This document shows positions 34,901 through 44,286 of a DNA stretch of 64,000 nucleotides, piece after piece. This stretch comes from Patiria pectinifera (lineage: Eukaryota; Echinodermata; Asteroidea; Valvatida; Asterinidae), in NCBI GenBank assembly GCA_029964075.1, contig CM057148.1, positions 31,179,916 through 31,243,915 on the forward strand, written 5' to 3'. Below the pieces are notes generated by a model, which saw nothing but the letters and a program-made list of their open reading frames with translations, searched no databases and was not told where the DNA came from. The position numbers and the translations under genes were made by a program. Numbering within the stretch: the stretch's first letter is position 1; each line of letters starts with the position of its first letter.

Positions 34901-36651
34901 TTACCACGTATTTATAGCTTTGTACCTACAGAATCATCTGAAAGGGGCCATGACATGAATTCTACAATCTAACTCGTTATTTGCTAACATAAATGTTCAC
35001 TGTACTGTGTAAAAACGAATACGACCCTTTTTATTGAATTTCATAAAAGTGTCATTTTTTTCTAAAGTTCAAATATTTTATATTGTTGCCGACAACTAAG
35101 GGCACTTTGCGGTGATGTCACTTGATCTACGTAACGTTACTTTTGAACACGTTTTGCATCGACTGTTTGCTAAATAATTAACTCAATAACCAAAGAAACA
35201 CTAATAAGTCGACCACTACTAACATCCTGAATTCCGGCAACTTTTGGTGAAGAACAGGTGTGACACTGACGCTCTGCCAAGAACAGACACTAAGCCTTTG
35301 CTCATGAATATTGAAATTCTCCTCAGCAAATAAAAGCAAATAAGGCCAGGAAAACCCTCAAATCTTGCAATGCGAAGATTGAAATAAAAATGAAATGGAA
35401 CACAAATATATAGTTGGCCTACAGGGGCCCTTAAATATGTAAACCGTACAGTATGTCTAGCGTCACGGGCTAGGGACAGACAGTAACACCGGATGCGATA
35501 TAGAATTAAAGAGAGCCATATATTCATCGAAACATCATTTTCTGTGTCAAAATAAACGTATTCTATTTTTTATTTTAGAGAAAAATGATATCCGATCATT
35601 TATAATTTATTAACTGCGGGTATACAAAATAAACACAATCACTAATATTCAACTGGCTACCATCTGCCTTGTCAACCGCTGCAACAACGTTAATGAATTT
35701 GCATTCAAAACTAGAAAGCACTCAGAGAGCGCAAACCTCCGCAAACGCTAAACTATTCCCCGCCATAATTGTCAATAGACCCAAAAGAAATACTCGCATA
35801 AATGGTGAAGAATCCTTTTAAAAAAAATTCTGTATTTAGACCAAGATCCGGATCTCTTCCAAAATCAAATGGATTTGTACTTGTAGCAAGGACCACCCCT
35901 TAAAATATGTTCATGCAAATCCGTCCATATTTCTTAGTTATCTTGTTAATGACAATCAACCAACAAACAAACAAACACCGATGAAAACATAACCTCCTTG
36001 GCGGAGGTAATCAAATTAGTTGATTCTGATTCAACATATGGACGTGATACTGCAATAGCAAAGGCATGGGCGAGTCTATTCCAATCATCCGAGAGGGGAC
36101 ATGACATGAATTGTACACTTTTACCATTTTGACTGTGTGCGGGTACATACCATTTAATTGTTTTCGGGTTAATGTTTTAAATCACACCTTACAATGATTT
36201 AAGGCGGTTGCATCCTCATCCAGTGACGTAGCCACGGTGGGGGGGGGGGGGGGGGGCGGGAGATCCTAAAATTCCGTGACCCCCACACGAGTTCCACAGG
36301 TTTTTTCATAATAACAATACCGGAGTCTTATGTGGCGCACGTATCTACCAACAATTAGGTACTCAAGGCGCTGGTAATTATGTCCATTTTTAAAGACAGA
36401 TAAATGAAGTTTATGAGAAATATGAGACCCATTATGTAGCACCTTTATAAGGATTTTCGAAGGTACTGCGGCGCATATTATATTGTTTTGGTGTAAATCG
36501 AGCATTTTCTATTGTTCCTCATCATCGGTCTTTTGTTTAAACTCTAACAAACGATATAACACACTTGGTTATACACCTCATTTGGTGTAGGATTTGTCAC
36601 CGGAGAATATAGCTTACCTGTGAGTGCTGATACCACTAGAAGAGAAAGCAT
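22767..36651 (-). CDS. secreted discoidin (F5/8C) domain protein, five exons
   Basis: On the minus strand the exons are 36651-36618 (signal peptide), 27053-26896, 25333-25197, 24962-24791 and 22913-22767 (stop TAA). All junction phases agree (1, 0, 2, 0). The product is about 217 residues: a hydrophobic start MLSLLVVSALT continuing into VFMGGVESSC, a short module rich in Pro and charged residues with two Cys (no family recognised), and one complete F5/8C domain. F5/8C domains are extracellular lectin-like modules binding glycans or phospholipids. The domain shows PLGMEDRTIADGQIRASSS, WIEVDLEKSTVVYGIITQGG, and the closing VVRIEP and LRLELLGC. Intron 1 is 9.6 kb and full of transposons. Exons 2 to 5 join strongly; the link to the signal exon rests on phase and on the fitting signal peptide. 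Confidence 0.75.
22914..24790. other. intron of the discoidin gene
   Basis: 1.9 kb with no coding exon. It includes a C run near 23251 next to the phrase GACCCTAAAAGGGCC, and a tandem repeat at 24222-24378. Confidence 0.5.
24222..24378 (+). repeat. degenerate tandem repeat, about 60-bp period
   Basis: About 2.5 copies of a unit holding ACTACC, GATATCAA or GAAATCAA, ATTTTC, AGCAAATTTACACAAT and CGTGTAAATGT. Confidence 0.55.
24791..24962 (-). CDS. middle F5/8C exon of the discoidin gene
   Basis: 172 bases from acceptor ATGTGTACAG to donor GTAGTC; enters in phase 2 and leaves in phase 0. It encodes the central F5/8C core: NPWIEVDLEKSTVVYGIITQ, then a Tyr- and Val-rich strand region (WYVEKYTVAYQ). 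Confidence 0.85.
25197..25333 (-). CDS. first F5/8C exon of the discoidin gene
   Basis: 137 bases, phase 0 in, phase 2 out at donor GTAGTT. It encodes CCSPEPLGMEDRTIADGQ and continues to ARLNNMNGKWNPK, the conserved start of F5/8C domains with its Cys. The acceptor (GGCCGAG) lacks a good pyrimidine tract, so the first one or two codons are uncertain. Confidence 0.75.
25345..26378. other. intron of the discoidin gene
   Basis: No coding exon seen. It holds a C run near 25935 and the repeated phrase GGTAGTCAAATTTA (25826 and 25889). Confidence 0.45.
26379..26569. mobile_element. 191-bp MITE with GCGAAT words at the ends
   Basis: The terminal inverted repeat AAGCCCGGTTCATACT is exact at both ends. 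Immediately inside are arrays GCGAAAGCGAAAGCGAACGC (left) and CGCATTCGCATTCGCAT (right), the same word in opposite orientations. I found no certain target duplication. It lies in intron 2 of the discoidin gene. Confidence 0.75.
26896..27053 (-). CDS. exon 2 of the discoidin gene: unrecognised Cys-containing module
   Basis: Acceptor TTCCGAAG and donor GTAAGT bound 158 bases, phase 1 in, phase 0 out. It begins VFMGGVESSCSQARVG, continues with a Pro- and Asp-rich stretch (PPPEPDPEDP), then YYWVRHVMREARERC and PGKMGPTQQ. The first residues complete the signal peptide supplied by the exon at 36618. I do not recognise the module. Confidence 0.7.
27365..28162 (+). pseudogene. Ty3/gypsy reverse transcriptase remnant
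   Basis: Several frames together show the gypsy-type RT order: DVLGNKADVQVLSLLDAFHG (near 27424), LPFGITSAPKLEQHIM (near 27570), a palm-region block with FLGLQVDNYGVYANPSKV (near 27764), and the connection region (WLIGMIYWLSHFIP, then APITDLLKD). Stops and frame changes occur near 27490, 27770, 27917, 28040 and 28095. The RNase H part follows but is cut by the foldback element at 28171. The copy is inactive. Confidence 0.8.
28171..28756. mobile_element. 586-bp foldback element of TCCGAAGGTTC words inserted in the gypsy copy
   Basis: Bounded by an exact 8-bp duplication AAAGGAAG (28163-28170 and 28757-28764). The ends are inverted (GGAGCCGCCCGATAGTC and, complemented, CGGTTTACAGCCCGATAGTC). 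The interior is almost entirely repeats of TCCGATAGTCCGAA, TCCGAAGGTTC and TTAATCCGAA on the left arm and their complements on the right arm. The gypsy RNase H sequence resumes directly after it, which fixes the insertion point. It carries no gene; the open frame over its right half is spurious. Confidence 0.85.
28765..28992 (+). pseudogene. Ty3/gypsy RNase H remnant, downstream of the insertion
   Basis: Continues the gypsy copy at 27365-28162. The frames show RIEKWFFASVWTCDRFFVY, then a TDHKPL block and LVNSKDLCDVPLRFQRLLMR, matching the RNase H end of gypsy pol, and finally LVLADALSNPKG. Frameshifts are present. Confidence 0.75.
29009..29690. mobile_element. MITE with GCCCCTGTCACAC ends and TACGC words
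   Basis: Inverted ends of about 40 bases: GCCCTGTCACACTTCTGCAT at the left and, complemented, GCCCCTGTCACACCTTTGCG at the right, both continuing TAATTCCTTATGA. The 600-base interior is dense in TACGC, GCGTAC, TACGCA and their complements, so it is another word-rich element. The open frames inside (29041-29581) are products of this repetition. The target duplication is not clear. Confidence 0.7.
29701..29860 (+). mobile_element. left end of a second GGTCTCG-type hAT element
   Basis: Starts CAGTGTTGTAGGTCTCGAGA, the same end as the hAT elements at 6831 and 48639, then repeats GGTCTCG about ten times. No matching right end follows. A second array of the same word sits at 31763-31842 and may be its separated right arm. 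Confidence 0.6.
29861..30930. other. intron sequence, no exon seen
   Basis: G run at 29867-29874, then AT-rich DNA with poly-T tracts. Nothing recognisable. Confidence 0.45.
30935..31090 (-). repeat. interspersed repeat with a conserved hairpin, copy 1 of 2
   Basis: Matches 43055-43205 in the same orientation (AAACATGTAGGGGACACACAA, CATGCAGGGTTGGAAGGAGAA). On the minus strand, 30986-30960 reads CTGAAGA, a 5-bp hairpin GGCCT/AGGCT, then GAAA. This is the order of a hammerhead ribozyme core. The stem differs from the second copy by a paired change. Confidence 0.6.
31763..31842 (+). repeat. GGTCTCG word array
   Basis: Near-perfect repeats of GGTCTCG in 80 bases (CGGTCTCGGTCTC repeated). Same word as the hAT ends at 6831 and 29701. 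No terminal repeat was found next to it. Confidence 0.65.
31937..32743 (+). pseudogene. Ty3/gypsy gag and protease remnant
   Basis: The first 104 codons form a gypsy-type gag core: GPAALWFADLQNS, then LAERQQGESESLELYFTD and LFVRGLRPSV. After frame changes there is a degenerate zinc knuckle (YCNCCGKIGQKQADC; the His position is Gln) near 32500 and a protease start LIDTCDTSNLIS near 32703, in which the active-site DTG reads DTC. The similarity ends abruptly at about 32743, where a Crypton-like fragment begins on the other strand. Clearly inactive. Confidence 0.7.
32740..33605 (-). pseudogene. Crypton-like tyrosine recombinase domain (DUF3504 / KIAA1958-ZMYM type), frameshifted
   Basis: From an acceptor at 33605, minus-strand blocks appear in the family order: LDLFRQWQAKRNKRA, LNYSIARFLCEVEKQNGEDY, then DPDFIQIKNNLDGLMKNQ, PAEIITKEEEEKM, GLNFALHGGQEHR (the family has A-L-R-x-G-x-E-H-R), LKANQGRLKHRRVEPKIVDA, CVIRLFETCLQHCPG, AFYLRPLAKPRGQVWY and AGTLGYRT. 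The HxxR-Y end is degraded. At least three frame changes are needed. It resembles both domesticated ZMYM/KIAA1958 genes and Crypton transposons. The N-terminal exon is at 34139-34480. Confidence 0.7.
34139..34480 (-). pseudogene. N-terminal exon of the Crypton-like gene
   Basis: Reads SDSDGTSENVLFGILNVPT, a Ser/Asp-rich stretch (TVEDDFDFPKSASKKLSY), then AGTSGSGGLAEQKDV and RFEKPKGDEAMSEITRRR up to a GTAGGC donor, with at least one frame change. The RF-x-P-K...I-x-x-x-x-x-P pattern precedes the recombinase core in KIAA1958/ZMYM-like proteins, and the next exon at 33605 carries that core. This supports one intron-containing gene or element, now decayed. Confidence 0.5.
34500..36617. other. intron 1 sequence near the signal exon; no coding seen
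   Basis: AT-rich. Holds a G run of about 18 at 36240-36257. Open frames at 35219-35527 and 36266-36505 show no domain. Confidence 0.45.
36618..36651 (-). CDS. signal-peptide first exon of the discoidin gene
   Basis: Minus strand ATG at 36651, 34 coding bases MLSLLVVSALT plus one base, then donor GTAAGC (phase 1). Joined to the phase-1 exon at 27053 it makes an 18-residue hydrophobic signal sequence. A homologous exon with homologous upstream flank lies at 42317-42362. Confidence 0.65.
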
Positions 36652-39142
36652 CGTTCCGTCTATTTTCCCGGATACAAGTAACGAGGATCTTGGCTTGGTT
36701 GTATGGAACGCGCTGATCGTTAACGCTAATGAAAAAATGAATGTCGACCACGAGACAGTCTGACGTCACCTTGAACGAGTCCACGGTGGAGCCACATCAA
36801 AGAGAGATGGGCGGTGCCATGATAATGCTATTCTATTCTAATGATACATCCTTTCCTATGAACACAACACCAAATTAATATACAACATATATTGCTTGCC
36901 AAGGGGCAGTCAACCAGTTGGAGCTGGCTCTTTAATTGTTTAATTTTAAACAATAATTATACAGATATTCAATGTAATCGTACAAACTCCCGAATAAACC
37001 CACTGGATTAAAAACCAGAGATAAAACTCAATGAGCAAAAACTCTGGAAAACCTTGTGGTTGCCAGCAAGACAAAACGTTTCGAACGTTTACATAAAGCT
37101 ATTTTTTAAAGCTGATCCATTCTCTGTTTGTTCTTAACTGACCTGAAGTCGCAAGCTAGAATGATCCCCCACGCCTTCGCCTCACACGTTCTACGTACAT
37201 TCTATGCACGTCTTTCATATTCAAATTTGACACACCCTTTCCACCCTTACACGCACTACCGCCTCGCGGAATGCATTCCTCAACCGATTAGACAAATTTT
37301 GCCTGCTATACAACCGTAACGCAGGCAAAGATAATTACAGTGGCAACAGCTGATATTCAATTTCAGCTTCGACTTTGAAAGCCCAAAAATCCCCATAATA
37401 TCAACAGAGATTCCTTGTTTTCTGGGGTGTCGCTTGAGAGAGAGAGGGGGATGGGGGTTGACACCCTCATTATTATTATTTTTTTACGCTATCTGACTTG
37501 AGGGGCGCTGTTGAAATATATGTAATCATACGAGAACATAATCCCGTGTTTTAACCAAATACCCCACAACTTGTTTACCTTTTTGACGGAATTCCGAAAG
37601 GAAGAGCGGAAATCGGTTCATAAATGTACTTAATCATTATAAGAAAGTCAAAGAGATTGGAAACATTATGTAACTGTCACGTTTCAATTTGCTACACTTA
37701 CAAAGATTAAATGACCGAAGTGTTTAATGAATAATGAAAAGACCTTGCTTTCTCCCAATCAACGTAAATGTGCACATGTGACGCGCCACACTACTGAATT
37801 ACAACACATCAACAATCAACAAAGAAGCCCACCGACGTTCTGGAACTAAATTAAAAAATCAAACGAGCGTTAAAGACCATAAAGTCAATAATTAAAAGAA
37901 GAAATGATTCAAAACACTTCATATAGAAAAATCTCAACCTCGAGGCACGAATCACATGGCGATTGTATATCGATACCACATAGATACCGCAGCGCAGTTC
38001 AGAGACAACATCTGAGGGCCCAATGCCATGGCTCTGCTTACCATTAGCAAAGATCCGTGCTTAGCAAAGAATCCGTGGTTACTTTAGCATAAAAGGTAAG
38101 CGCATTTTTTTTTTCTGTTAGCGATACTAGCCCAAAATGGTGATCGTAAGCACATATTTATGTGGTTACCGTGTTGAAGGTTGAAACCATAGCGGTTGAA
38201 AACTGCCATACCATTTTGCATTTAGCACAAGCGGTAAAACAGGAACCTTGAAAGGTTGGTTTGTAATTTCGCGGTCCGTGTATTAAAGCAATATCCACTG
38301 ATGCATAAATGTGAATAATGGTAATCAGTTGTTTCATAATAGCCATTGTCCGCCTGGTTCGTGACTAGAAGCAGGCAGGCTCGAATAAAGCATTTTTACC
38401 TCGTGGAGATGAAATCGATATCGTACCGATTTGAAACTGTGAAGTCTGGAAGTTACCTATTTTTATTATCTTAATTAATTTCCACACAAAAAATTGCAAT
38501 AAGTAATGCCATGCCATCGAGTTTGCTTCATCGGCAGCACAGTCGCCAACTCTGGGCATTAGGAGGGACCAGAGTATAACCTAGGAGGGGTGCGCCTCGA
38601 GAAAAAACATAATTATATCTCAGTTTACGCTAAGCCTTGTGTTTTTTTACGATTGCAGAGGGGGGGGGGGGGGGTTGCGGAGGTTGTGGGTGGCCACTTG
38701 GCCCCCTTAGCGACGGGCCTGTTTGCATCGGTTCGGATTACATTAAAATCAGGCATAACATGCATGACTCACTTTATGTGCATTTCCAATTCCTTAAAAT
38801 AGAGGCCAGTGGAGGTTAATGTTCTTTCATTACAAGGGACATCGAAATCCCGCGTGAAAATGACATAATTGTCAAATACGAATTAGCTAGTTCAATTCAA
38901 AGCAGTACTGTGTTAAAGTTAAGGGATCCTAAATTTGCGGGCATCTCAATATTCAGCGAAAGCGCACCAACTACATAATAAAGCTGAGTGTCTCCCTCCC
39001 CCCCCCCCACCCCCAACAAAGTTTACCCACAAACAAAGGAATAATATGATCAAGCTATGAACTTACTGTGGGGATCTGTGGAACATCCTAGTGAGGTAAT
39101 CTTTGTTTCATGTTCAGGATTTTCAAGCGTGATGTGTTACGT
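36652..39142. other. upstream region of the discoidin gene
   Basis: Expected to hold the promoter of the minus-strand gene; the first 130 bases resemble the flank of the exon at 42362. No TATA box can be assigned with confidence. A G run lies at 38659-38672. Confidence 0.4.
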
Positions 39143-39509
39143 GGGGCGCTGTGGTCCAATGGTTACGGTGTTCGACTCGTGTGCCGTGGTACATGGGTTC
39201 GAATCCTGACCGTGGGAACATGTTGCTGGTGCTCTCGAGCAAGGCACTTTACCATTATTGCTCCGTCCTTCGGATGGGACGTAAAGCCGTAGGTCCCGTG
39301 TGTTGTGTAATGCACGTTAAAGAACCCAGTAACACTTGTCACTAAGAGAAGGGGTTTGCCCCGGTGTTTCTGGCAGTGGCAGCACCCAGCAAAAAAAGGT
39401 GCTACATAATGGGTCTCATATGTTCATATACTTCATTACCTGTCTTTCGTTGCATTCTCCCCCAGCGCTTTGTATCCTTTGGAAAAGACGCTATATAAAT
39501 ACGGTTAAA
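39143..39509 (+). mobile_element. tRNA-derived SINE
   Basis: The head looks like a tRNA with a Pol III A box (TGGTCCAATGG) and B box (GGTTCGAATCC). The body contains CTCGAGCAAGGCACTTTACC and CTTCGGATGGGACGTAAAGC, phrases shared with widely distributed animal SINE central domains (V-SINE type). It ends in a short A/T-rich tail near 39505. No protein; the open frames over it are spurious. Confidence 0.75.
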
Positions 39510-39517
39510 ACTACAAA

Positions 39518-39622
39518 TGTAGCATTAGGGAGACACGTTTTCGTAATTTCTTCGACAAAAGGGAGACACGGGTCATTAGGGAGACATTTTAACGTCTCCC
39601 TAATTCCAACGTCTCCCTAATT
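39518..39622. repeat. palindromic AGGGAGACA word array
   Basis: Three copies of AGGGAGACA on the left and two of CGTCTCCCTAATTC on the right, i.e. the same word inverted. Small relative of the other word-built foldbacks; boundaries unclear. Confidence 0.5.
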
Positions 39623-39802
39623 CCTCAGCCCCCTTCAGAGGCTGTCGCAATCGGGCTATACTTGTTACTCGTGGTCTAATTAGTAAACAGATCTAAATTC
39701 GCGGAAAAAGGACCAGGGAATATCGGGTTAAGGCACATTTAAGTTTGAAAAATTTAGCGCACAAGCTTACGGGAATGTCTCCCTATGGTCCCATTTTTAA
39801 TC

Positions 39803-39824
39803 AGTAGTAGTAGTAGTAGTAGTG
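39803..39824 (+). repeat. (AGT)n microsatellite
   Basis: About seven tandem AGT units. Confidence 0.8.
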
Positions 39825-40077
39825 TATACATTGTAGTCATTGTGTAACGTTGCACTTTCAAAGCTAGCTTTGTACTTTTTCGGAGCAAAGCCTGGCCTCT
39901 ATGCTGTGATCACCACTTTCACAATTACTTCGATTTGGTATCTATTTCAGATTTTTGGCCGAACTTGCATACGTCAGTGTAAGAAAGTAGTAAGTAAATT
40001 TTAAATATTGTTACTTTGTTTGGAATAATATGGCTTACCTGCGTAAGTTATGGACGCTTGTCGTTGATTTCATAACT

Positions 40078-40184
40078 GGGCCGTATCATAAGTTCGACGC
40101 CTCATAATAGGTCCGACGCCTCATCCGACATTTCGAACTTATGAGGCGTTGGACCATTGAGGCGTCGGACTTATGAGCGGACCC
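40078..40184. mobile_element. foldback element of TAAGTCCGACGCCTCA words
   Basis: Left arm GGGCCGTATCATAAGTTCGA and right arm, complemented, GGGGTCCGCTCATAAGTCCG, both followed by CGCCTCA. The same start and word are found at 47485. No certain target duplication. Confidence 0.6.
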
Positions 40185-40879
40185 CACTGCAACTCAATAG
40201 TAAAATGTAGGGGTAATTTTTTGGTGATCCTACTAGAAATCATTGCCGTAATAAATCAACCAATTAAGAGCAAACTGCACACAAGGATAAACGACTGTTC
40301 TGAACTCCAGTATACAAAATGCACTGAGTGGACTTGCCTTAACCCTAACAGTCCTGAATCCTCCAATTTCAATATGATTTCGCACACCCCCTAGGGAGTT
40401 AGGGTTAATTGGTTCGACGCGTGATAACGGGCATTAATACCCGTTGGCTAGCAATCGCGAATTTTCCAGGTGTGCCATTGTGTCGGTTTTTTTCCATGAA
40501 CATCTTAAACGGAAATATTTATACAACTGTATGCAAAACTACTCCTTATGTAGGAGAAAATTCTTCCAAAATGTTTGAAACATAAATACTTCAGGTTATA
40601 ACAGATGGTATTGTGAACTTTTGTCGTCATTATAAGAAAGCGATTACCTGGAAAATAAACATCAAATTTCAAGAACACCGTTCACCCAAAGTTTGTTTTT
40701 AATTAGGCTTTCATTAAGAAGTTTAAGACAGATGTGGTCTCGAACCGATGAAACAAAAGCGACATTTCATTGTTCATTCTAAAGCTTAAGGTATAAAAAG
40801 TAAAGGTAAAGGGGACAAACCTGTGTTCAAAGGAACGGAGTGCCCATCTCTCTTTCATTAGCGATTTGGCCAGACTCAT

Positions 40880-41096
40880 ATGCTGCTGTGGGGGGATCGC
40901 CACACCTCCTCCACAGCGGGTCTGTTACCTTCCCATCATTGAATAATTCCGGTACCCATTTAACACCAGAGTTAAGAGGAGTAATTGAGGTAAAGTGCCT
41001 TACTCAAGGGCACAACACGCATGTCCACGATGAGGCTCGAACTCACAACCTCACGATCATGAATTCTGTGCTGCACCACCAGACCACACGTGCCCA
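40880..41096 (-). mobile_element. tRNA-derived SINE, minus strand
   Basis: On the minus strand, a tRNA-like head has an A box TGGTCTGGTGG and a B box AGTTCGAGCC. It is followed by CCTTGAGTAAGGCACTTTAC and a Nin/V-like body region with TTAAATGGGTACCGG. A different family from the SINE at 39143, but sharing the AAGGCACTTTACC phrase. Confidence 0.6.
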
Positions 41097-41109
41097 CACG
41101 TGCAAGATA

Positions 41110-42310
41110 TTATGCTATATATTGAAATACCTTTATTGTTATTCACATCAGTGATACAATAAGAACATTAAGAAATTACATTTATTTATAAATAATAAAT
41201 AAAAACATCTACATTTTGTTCATTATCACACAGAAAACGTCAGACATGGACAAATTCACAAATGTACATACACCAACGTAGCAGTAAAAAGGAAAAAGGG
41301 GGGGACCTAGGACTCAGGCGTAGGAACAGGGGGAACCCTGAAAGGGCCTGTATTAACAGGGTTTTGCAGTTATCACTTATCAGAATTCAATAATAAAGAC
41401 CAAAAAACGTAGACTTATGAATATTCCAAAATATAATTAATTGGCTTGACAGACTTCGACACCAGATTGGACGTAGATCCATGCAAATCTGAAAGCCACC
41501 GCGCCCAGGGGTCTTCGTTGACAAGTAACCATGGTACTTGCCACCAGTACGGGCCGTTATTACGCGTCTAACCAGGAGTTGGGCCGAGTCGTTGATCCTT
41601 GTGTGTAGGATCCGTGATCCCACCCTCCTTAACTTGTGGACGGACCGTCTCCCTCTTATACAGCAGAACCGACCACAATGAATGACTATAATTATGGGTT
41701 TATCAAAACTAGGATAGAATTAAGCTTTCCTTAGACATTTTGGATGCATTCCTCGGGTCATGTAGGACTGAGTTCCATTGTTTGAAAATTGCACATGTTT
41801 TTTTTTTCCAACAGTTTTGGGTAAACCATTTTCAACACCGCCAGACGTAAAACAAGTTCCGGGGGTTTAAAGAGCAAGGGTTTTAGTAGTCCACCTCCCA
41901 ACTTTCAGGTATGCTTTGGCATGAGGTGGGCAATGTGCATAATCAACCTGCAATGGTAAAATGGGTTATAAAAGATGTGCGCCACCGCTGAAATCTTTGT
42001 GTTGTGCAGAAGATAACGATTATCAATTGGCATGTTTCATTTGAACTATTTTCCCAATTAGGAGCTGAACTTGTCTAATGTCTGGCTGTACTCTTAACGT
42101 TTCAGCGAACACTGCATACAATAAAGTTTTGCATACCATTTTTAAACAAAGAACTCGTTAAAGATGCATGACCAAGATGTCAATTGATAGCTTATAACGC
42201 CCATAGTTCATTTTAAAACTATGATGGTCTTTGCAAATAGCCAGATGCCTTCCGATACACCAAACGATACCCTGTCAATAACGAAGTTATTCTAGGTTTC
42301 AAAACCTGGA
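41110..42310. other. spacer, nothing recognised
   Basis: AT-rich DNA; the open frame at 41387-41623 has no recognisable domain. Confidence 0.4.
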
Positions 42311-42316
42311 CCTTAC

Positions 42317-42362
42317 CTGTCATTGCTGAAATCATCAGAATCCAAGGACCAGTTCCCTCCAT
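42317..42362 (-). CDS. second signal-peptide first exon (alternative or duplicated)
   Basis: Minus strand ATG at 42362: MEGTGPWILMISAMT plus one base, then donor GTAAGG, phase 1, so it could splice to the same acceptor at 27053 as the exon at 36618. Nucleotides around both exons align: GGGAGAATGGAGGGAACTGG against GGGAAAATAGACGGAACGA, and the upstream flanks share gapped similarity including TGA(C/T)GTCACC. No second set of F5/8C exons lies between the two. It is either an alternative promoter or a relic of a duplicated gene. Confidence 0.5.
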
Positions 42363-43054
42363 TCTCCCAGATTATAGTCCAGAATCTGTCCGACGGTTTG
42401 ACAATTTTAGGAGCTCAGTAGGAAACAGCGCTAAATTCCTGGCTTCTCCAATTGTCTTGTGATGTCACCCAATGAAAGGACTATACCTGGTTTTAAAGAA
42501 AAAAGTGTCCACATTGAACAAGAATTTTGACAGCAATGTCGTATGAATCCAAGAAACAGAATGGTTCAACACTGCGTGTATTCGCTTGCTTCGAATTGAC
42601 CCATTTGAACTCTGTCACCAACGAAGTTTAATTAATATTTTAATCATAACACAACTCTATACAATTACCGACCTGGACTCAAAGCGATGGAAGTAAGGCT
42701 CGCGAAATTAAATTTCGAACAATACCTTCCAGAACTGTTTTGTTGCGAGGATCGATATGCTACAGAGAAGTACCGCAGCCATTAAAGCCTGCCCCTGGTT
42801 CAATTAACCGCAAAAGCCATAATGTGTTGACGCTTGGGACCGGCTTCGAGGTATTACAGCGTAAATAACGCCCATCCACGCTTCGAACATTGCAGTTATT
42901 AAAATTGCACTATTTACGTTAACAGTCGAAGTGTTAGGCAAGTAATTGAATTGATATTCTTTCTTCAAGACGATGTTGTATTTTTCAGGGCGTTATTGTA
43001 AACTATCGCTTGAAATAAGTGATCAATCGCATACGACAAGTACACAAGTAAATA

Positions 43055-43205
43055 CGTTCAAAAAATTAGAGTGGCCTAATATTTCATCCTTAGCAAGGAC
43101 TTCTTCAGAGGCAAATGACAGAAGAATGAGAAACAAACATGTAGGGGACACACAAGCATGCAGGGTTGGAAGGAGAAACACAAAAGAATTGGGGGTGCAG
43201 ACCAG
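43055..43205 (-). repeat. interspersed repeat with a conserved hairpin, copy 2 of 2
   Basis: Same repeat as 30935-31090. On the minus strand, 43108-43082 reads CTGAAGA, hairpin GTCCT/AGGAT, then GAAA. The G-C pair at the second position of the stem in copy 1 is U-A here, a compensatory change. The following 170 bases (GGGG-rich) have no match elsewhere in the window. Confidence 0.6.
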
Positions 43206-43716
43206 TGTGGGTGAAGATCAAAGGGGATGAGGGAACAAAGATCAGTAGGGGTTAGAAATTAGAAGGGAATAATGCAGGGGGGTAAATGAGAGTAGTAATG
43301 AATATGGCATTAGTGTGAATGGGGGAAGAGGGGGTAAACACGTCAATTGCTTTCAAGTATTTGGTCTTGGGCACAACTTGATACATTGTGGTTTGCTTCT
43401 TAAGTGAAGACTAATTTTCTGTAAATATTTTCCTCAAAGGTATCGCATCACTTATGATTATCAAAACTCTCCGTGCACGGTTTGCTATGAAGTTTCAATA
43501 AGAGGACACTGTTGTAATTGAGCATTTATCCAAGAGCGGTAGACCTGGTTTCTGACCTGCTCCTGGTTTCTGACATCTATTGTTAAAATACTTCCCATTT
43601 GGCTGATTACACAATGTACATAATAATAGCCATTACGAAAGTGTCCATACTGTAATGAATTTATGCACTCATATGGTTCATTGAACTGTACCAGTAATTA
43701 TGCACAGCCCCCTCTA

Positions 43717-43862
43717 TTGTCTGAGCAATTCCATGAGAATTTGTTTGGCCGAAGCTTTGTGGTGGAGACTGATTATAAACCGCTCGAAGCAATCACGAAG
43801 AAATCTTGAGCAAACACCACCACGACTCCAACGCACACACTCAAGTTGAAACTATCAAGAGG
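43717..43862 (+). pseudogene. Ty3/gypsy RNase H fragment
   Basis: Reads LSEQFHENLFGRSFVVETDY, KPLEAITKKS, a stop, then ANTTTTPT. This is the RNase H segment of gypsy pol (EQFH-x-x-x-x-G-R...ETDHKPLEAI), with His replaced by Tyr and a stop codon. No flanking gypsy sequence was found. Confidence 0.65.
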
Positions 43863-44040
43863 ATAATTTTTTTTGGCTGCTTCAAATTATTGAATAAGGC
43901 AATTTCATTGCAATTTCCATGCTTGTGTATATAGTTTGTAATCTGGAAAAATGGAAATTTTAATCAGAAGTTACAAGTTGAAATAGGATCCAGTGATAGG
44001 TTTTTCAGTTAGCCTTTGCTTGTGAAAACCGACAAGAGTT

Positions 44041-44060
44041 AAAAAAAAAAAAAAAAAAAA
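44041..44060 (+). repeat. poly(A) run
   Basis: An unbroken run of 20 A; could be the tail of a retroposed sequence, but nothing upstream was recognised. Confidence 0.7.
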
Positions 44061-44286
44061 ACATGTTTAATAAAGAAGTTGTTTTAAAAGTTGTACTTAT
44101 AGCCAGCTTTAAGTGATTTTCCTTCTCATAAGTGTTTAAGTGCCTCTATAATAATTTTGGCTTAAAAGGTGAGATGTAATTAATATAATGTGTTCATAAG
44201 GTTCATGGAACAGTACCAGTAATTACGCATAGCGTCCTCTATTGCCTTAGTACACAAAACCATGTGAGTCGGTTCTCTATGTGGGT

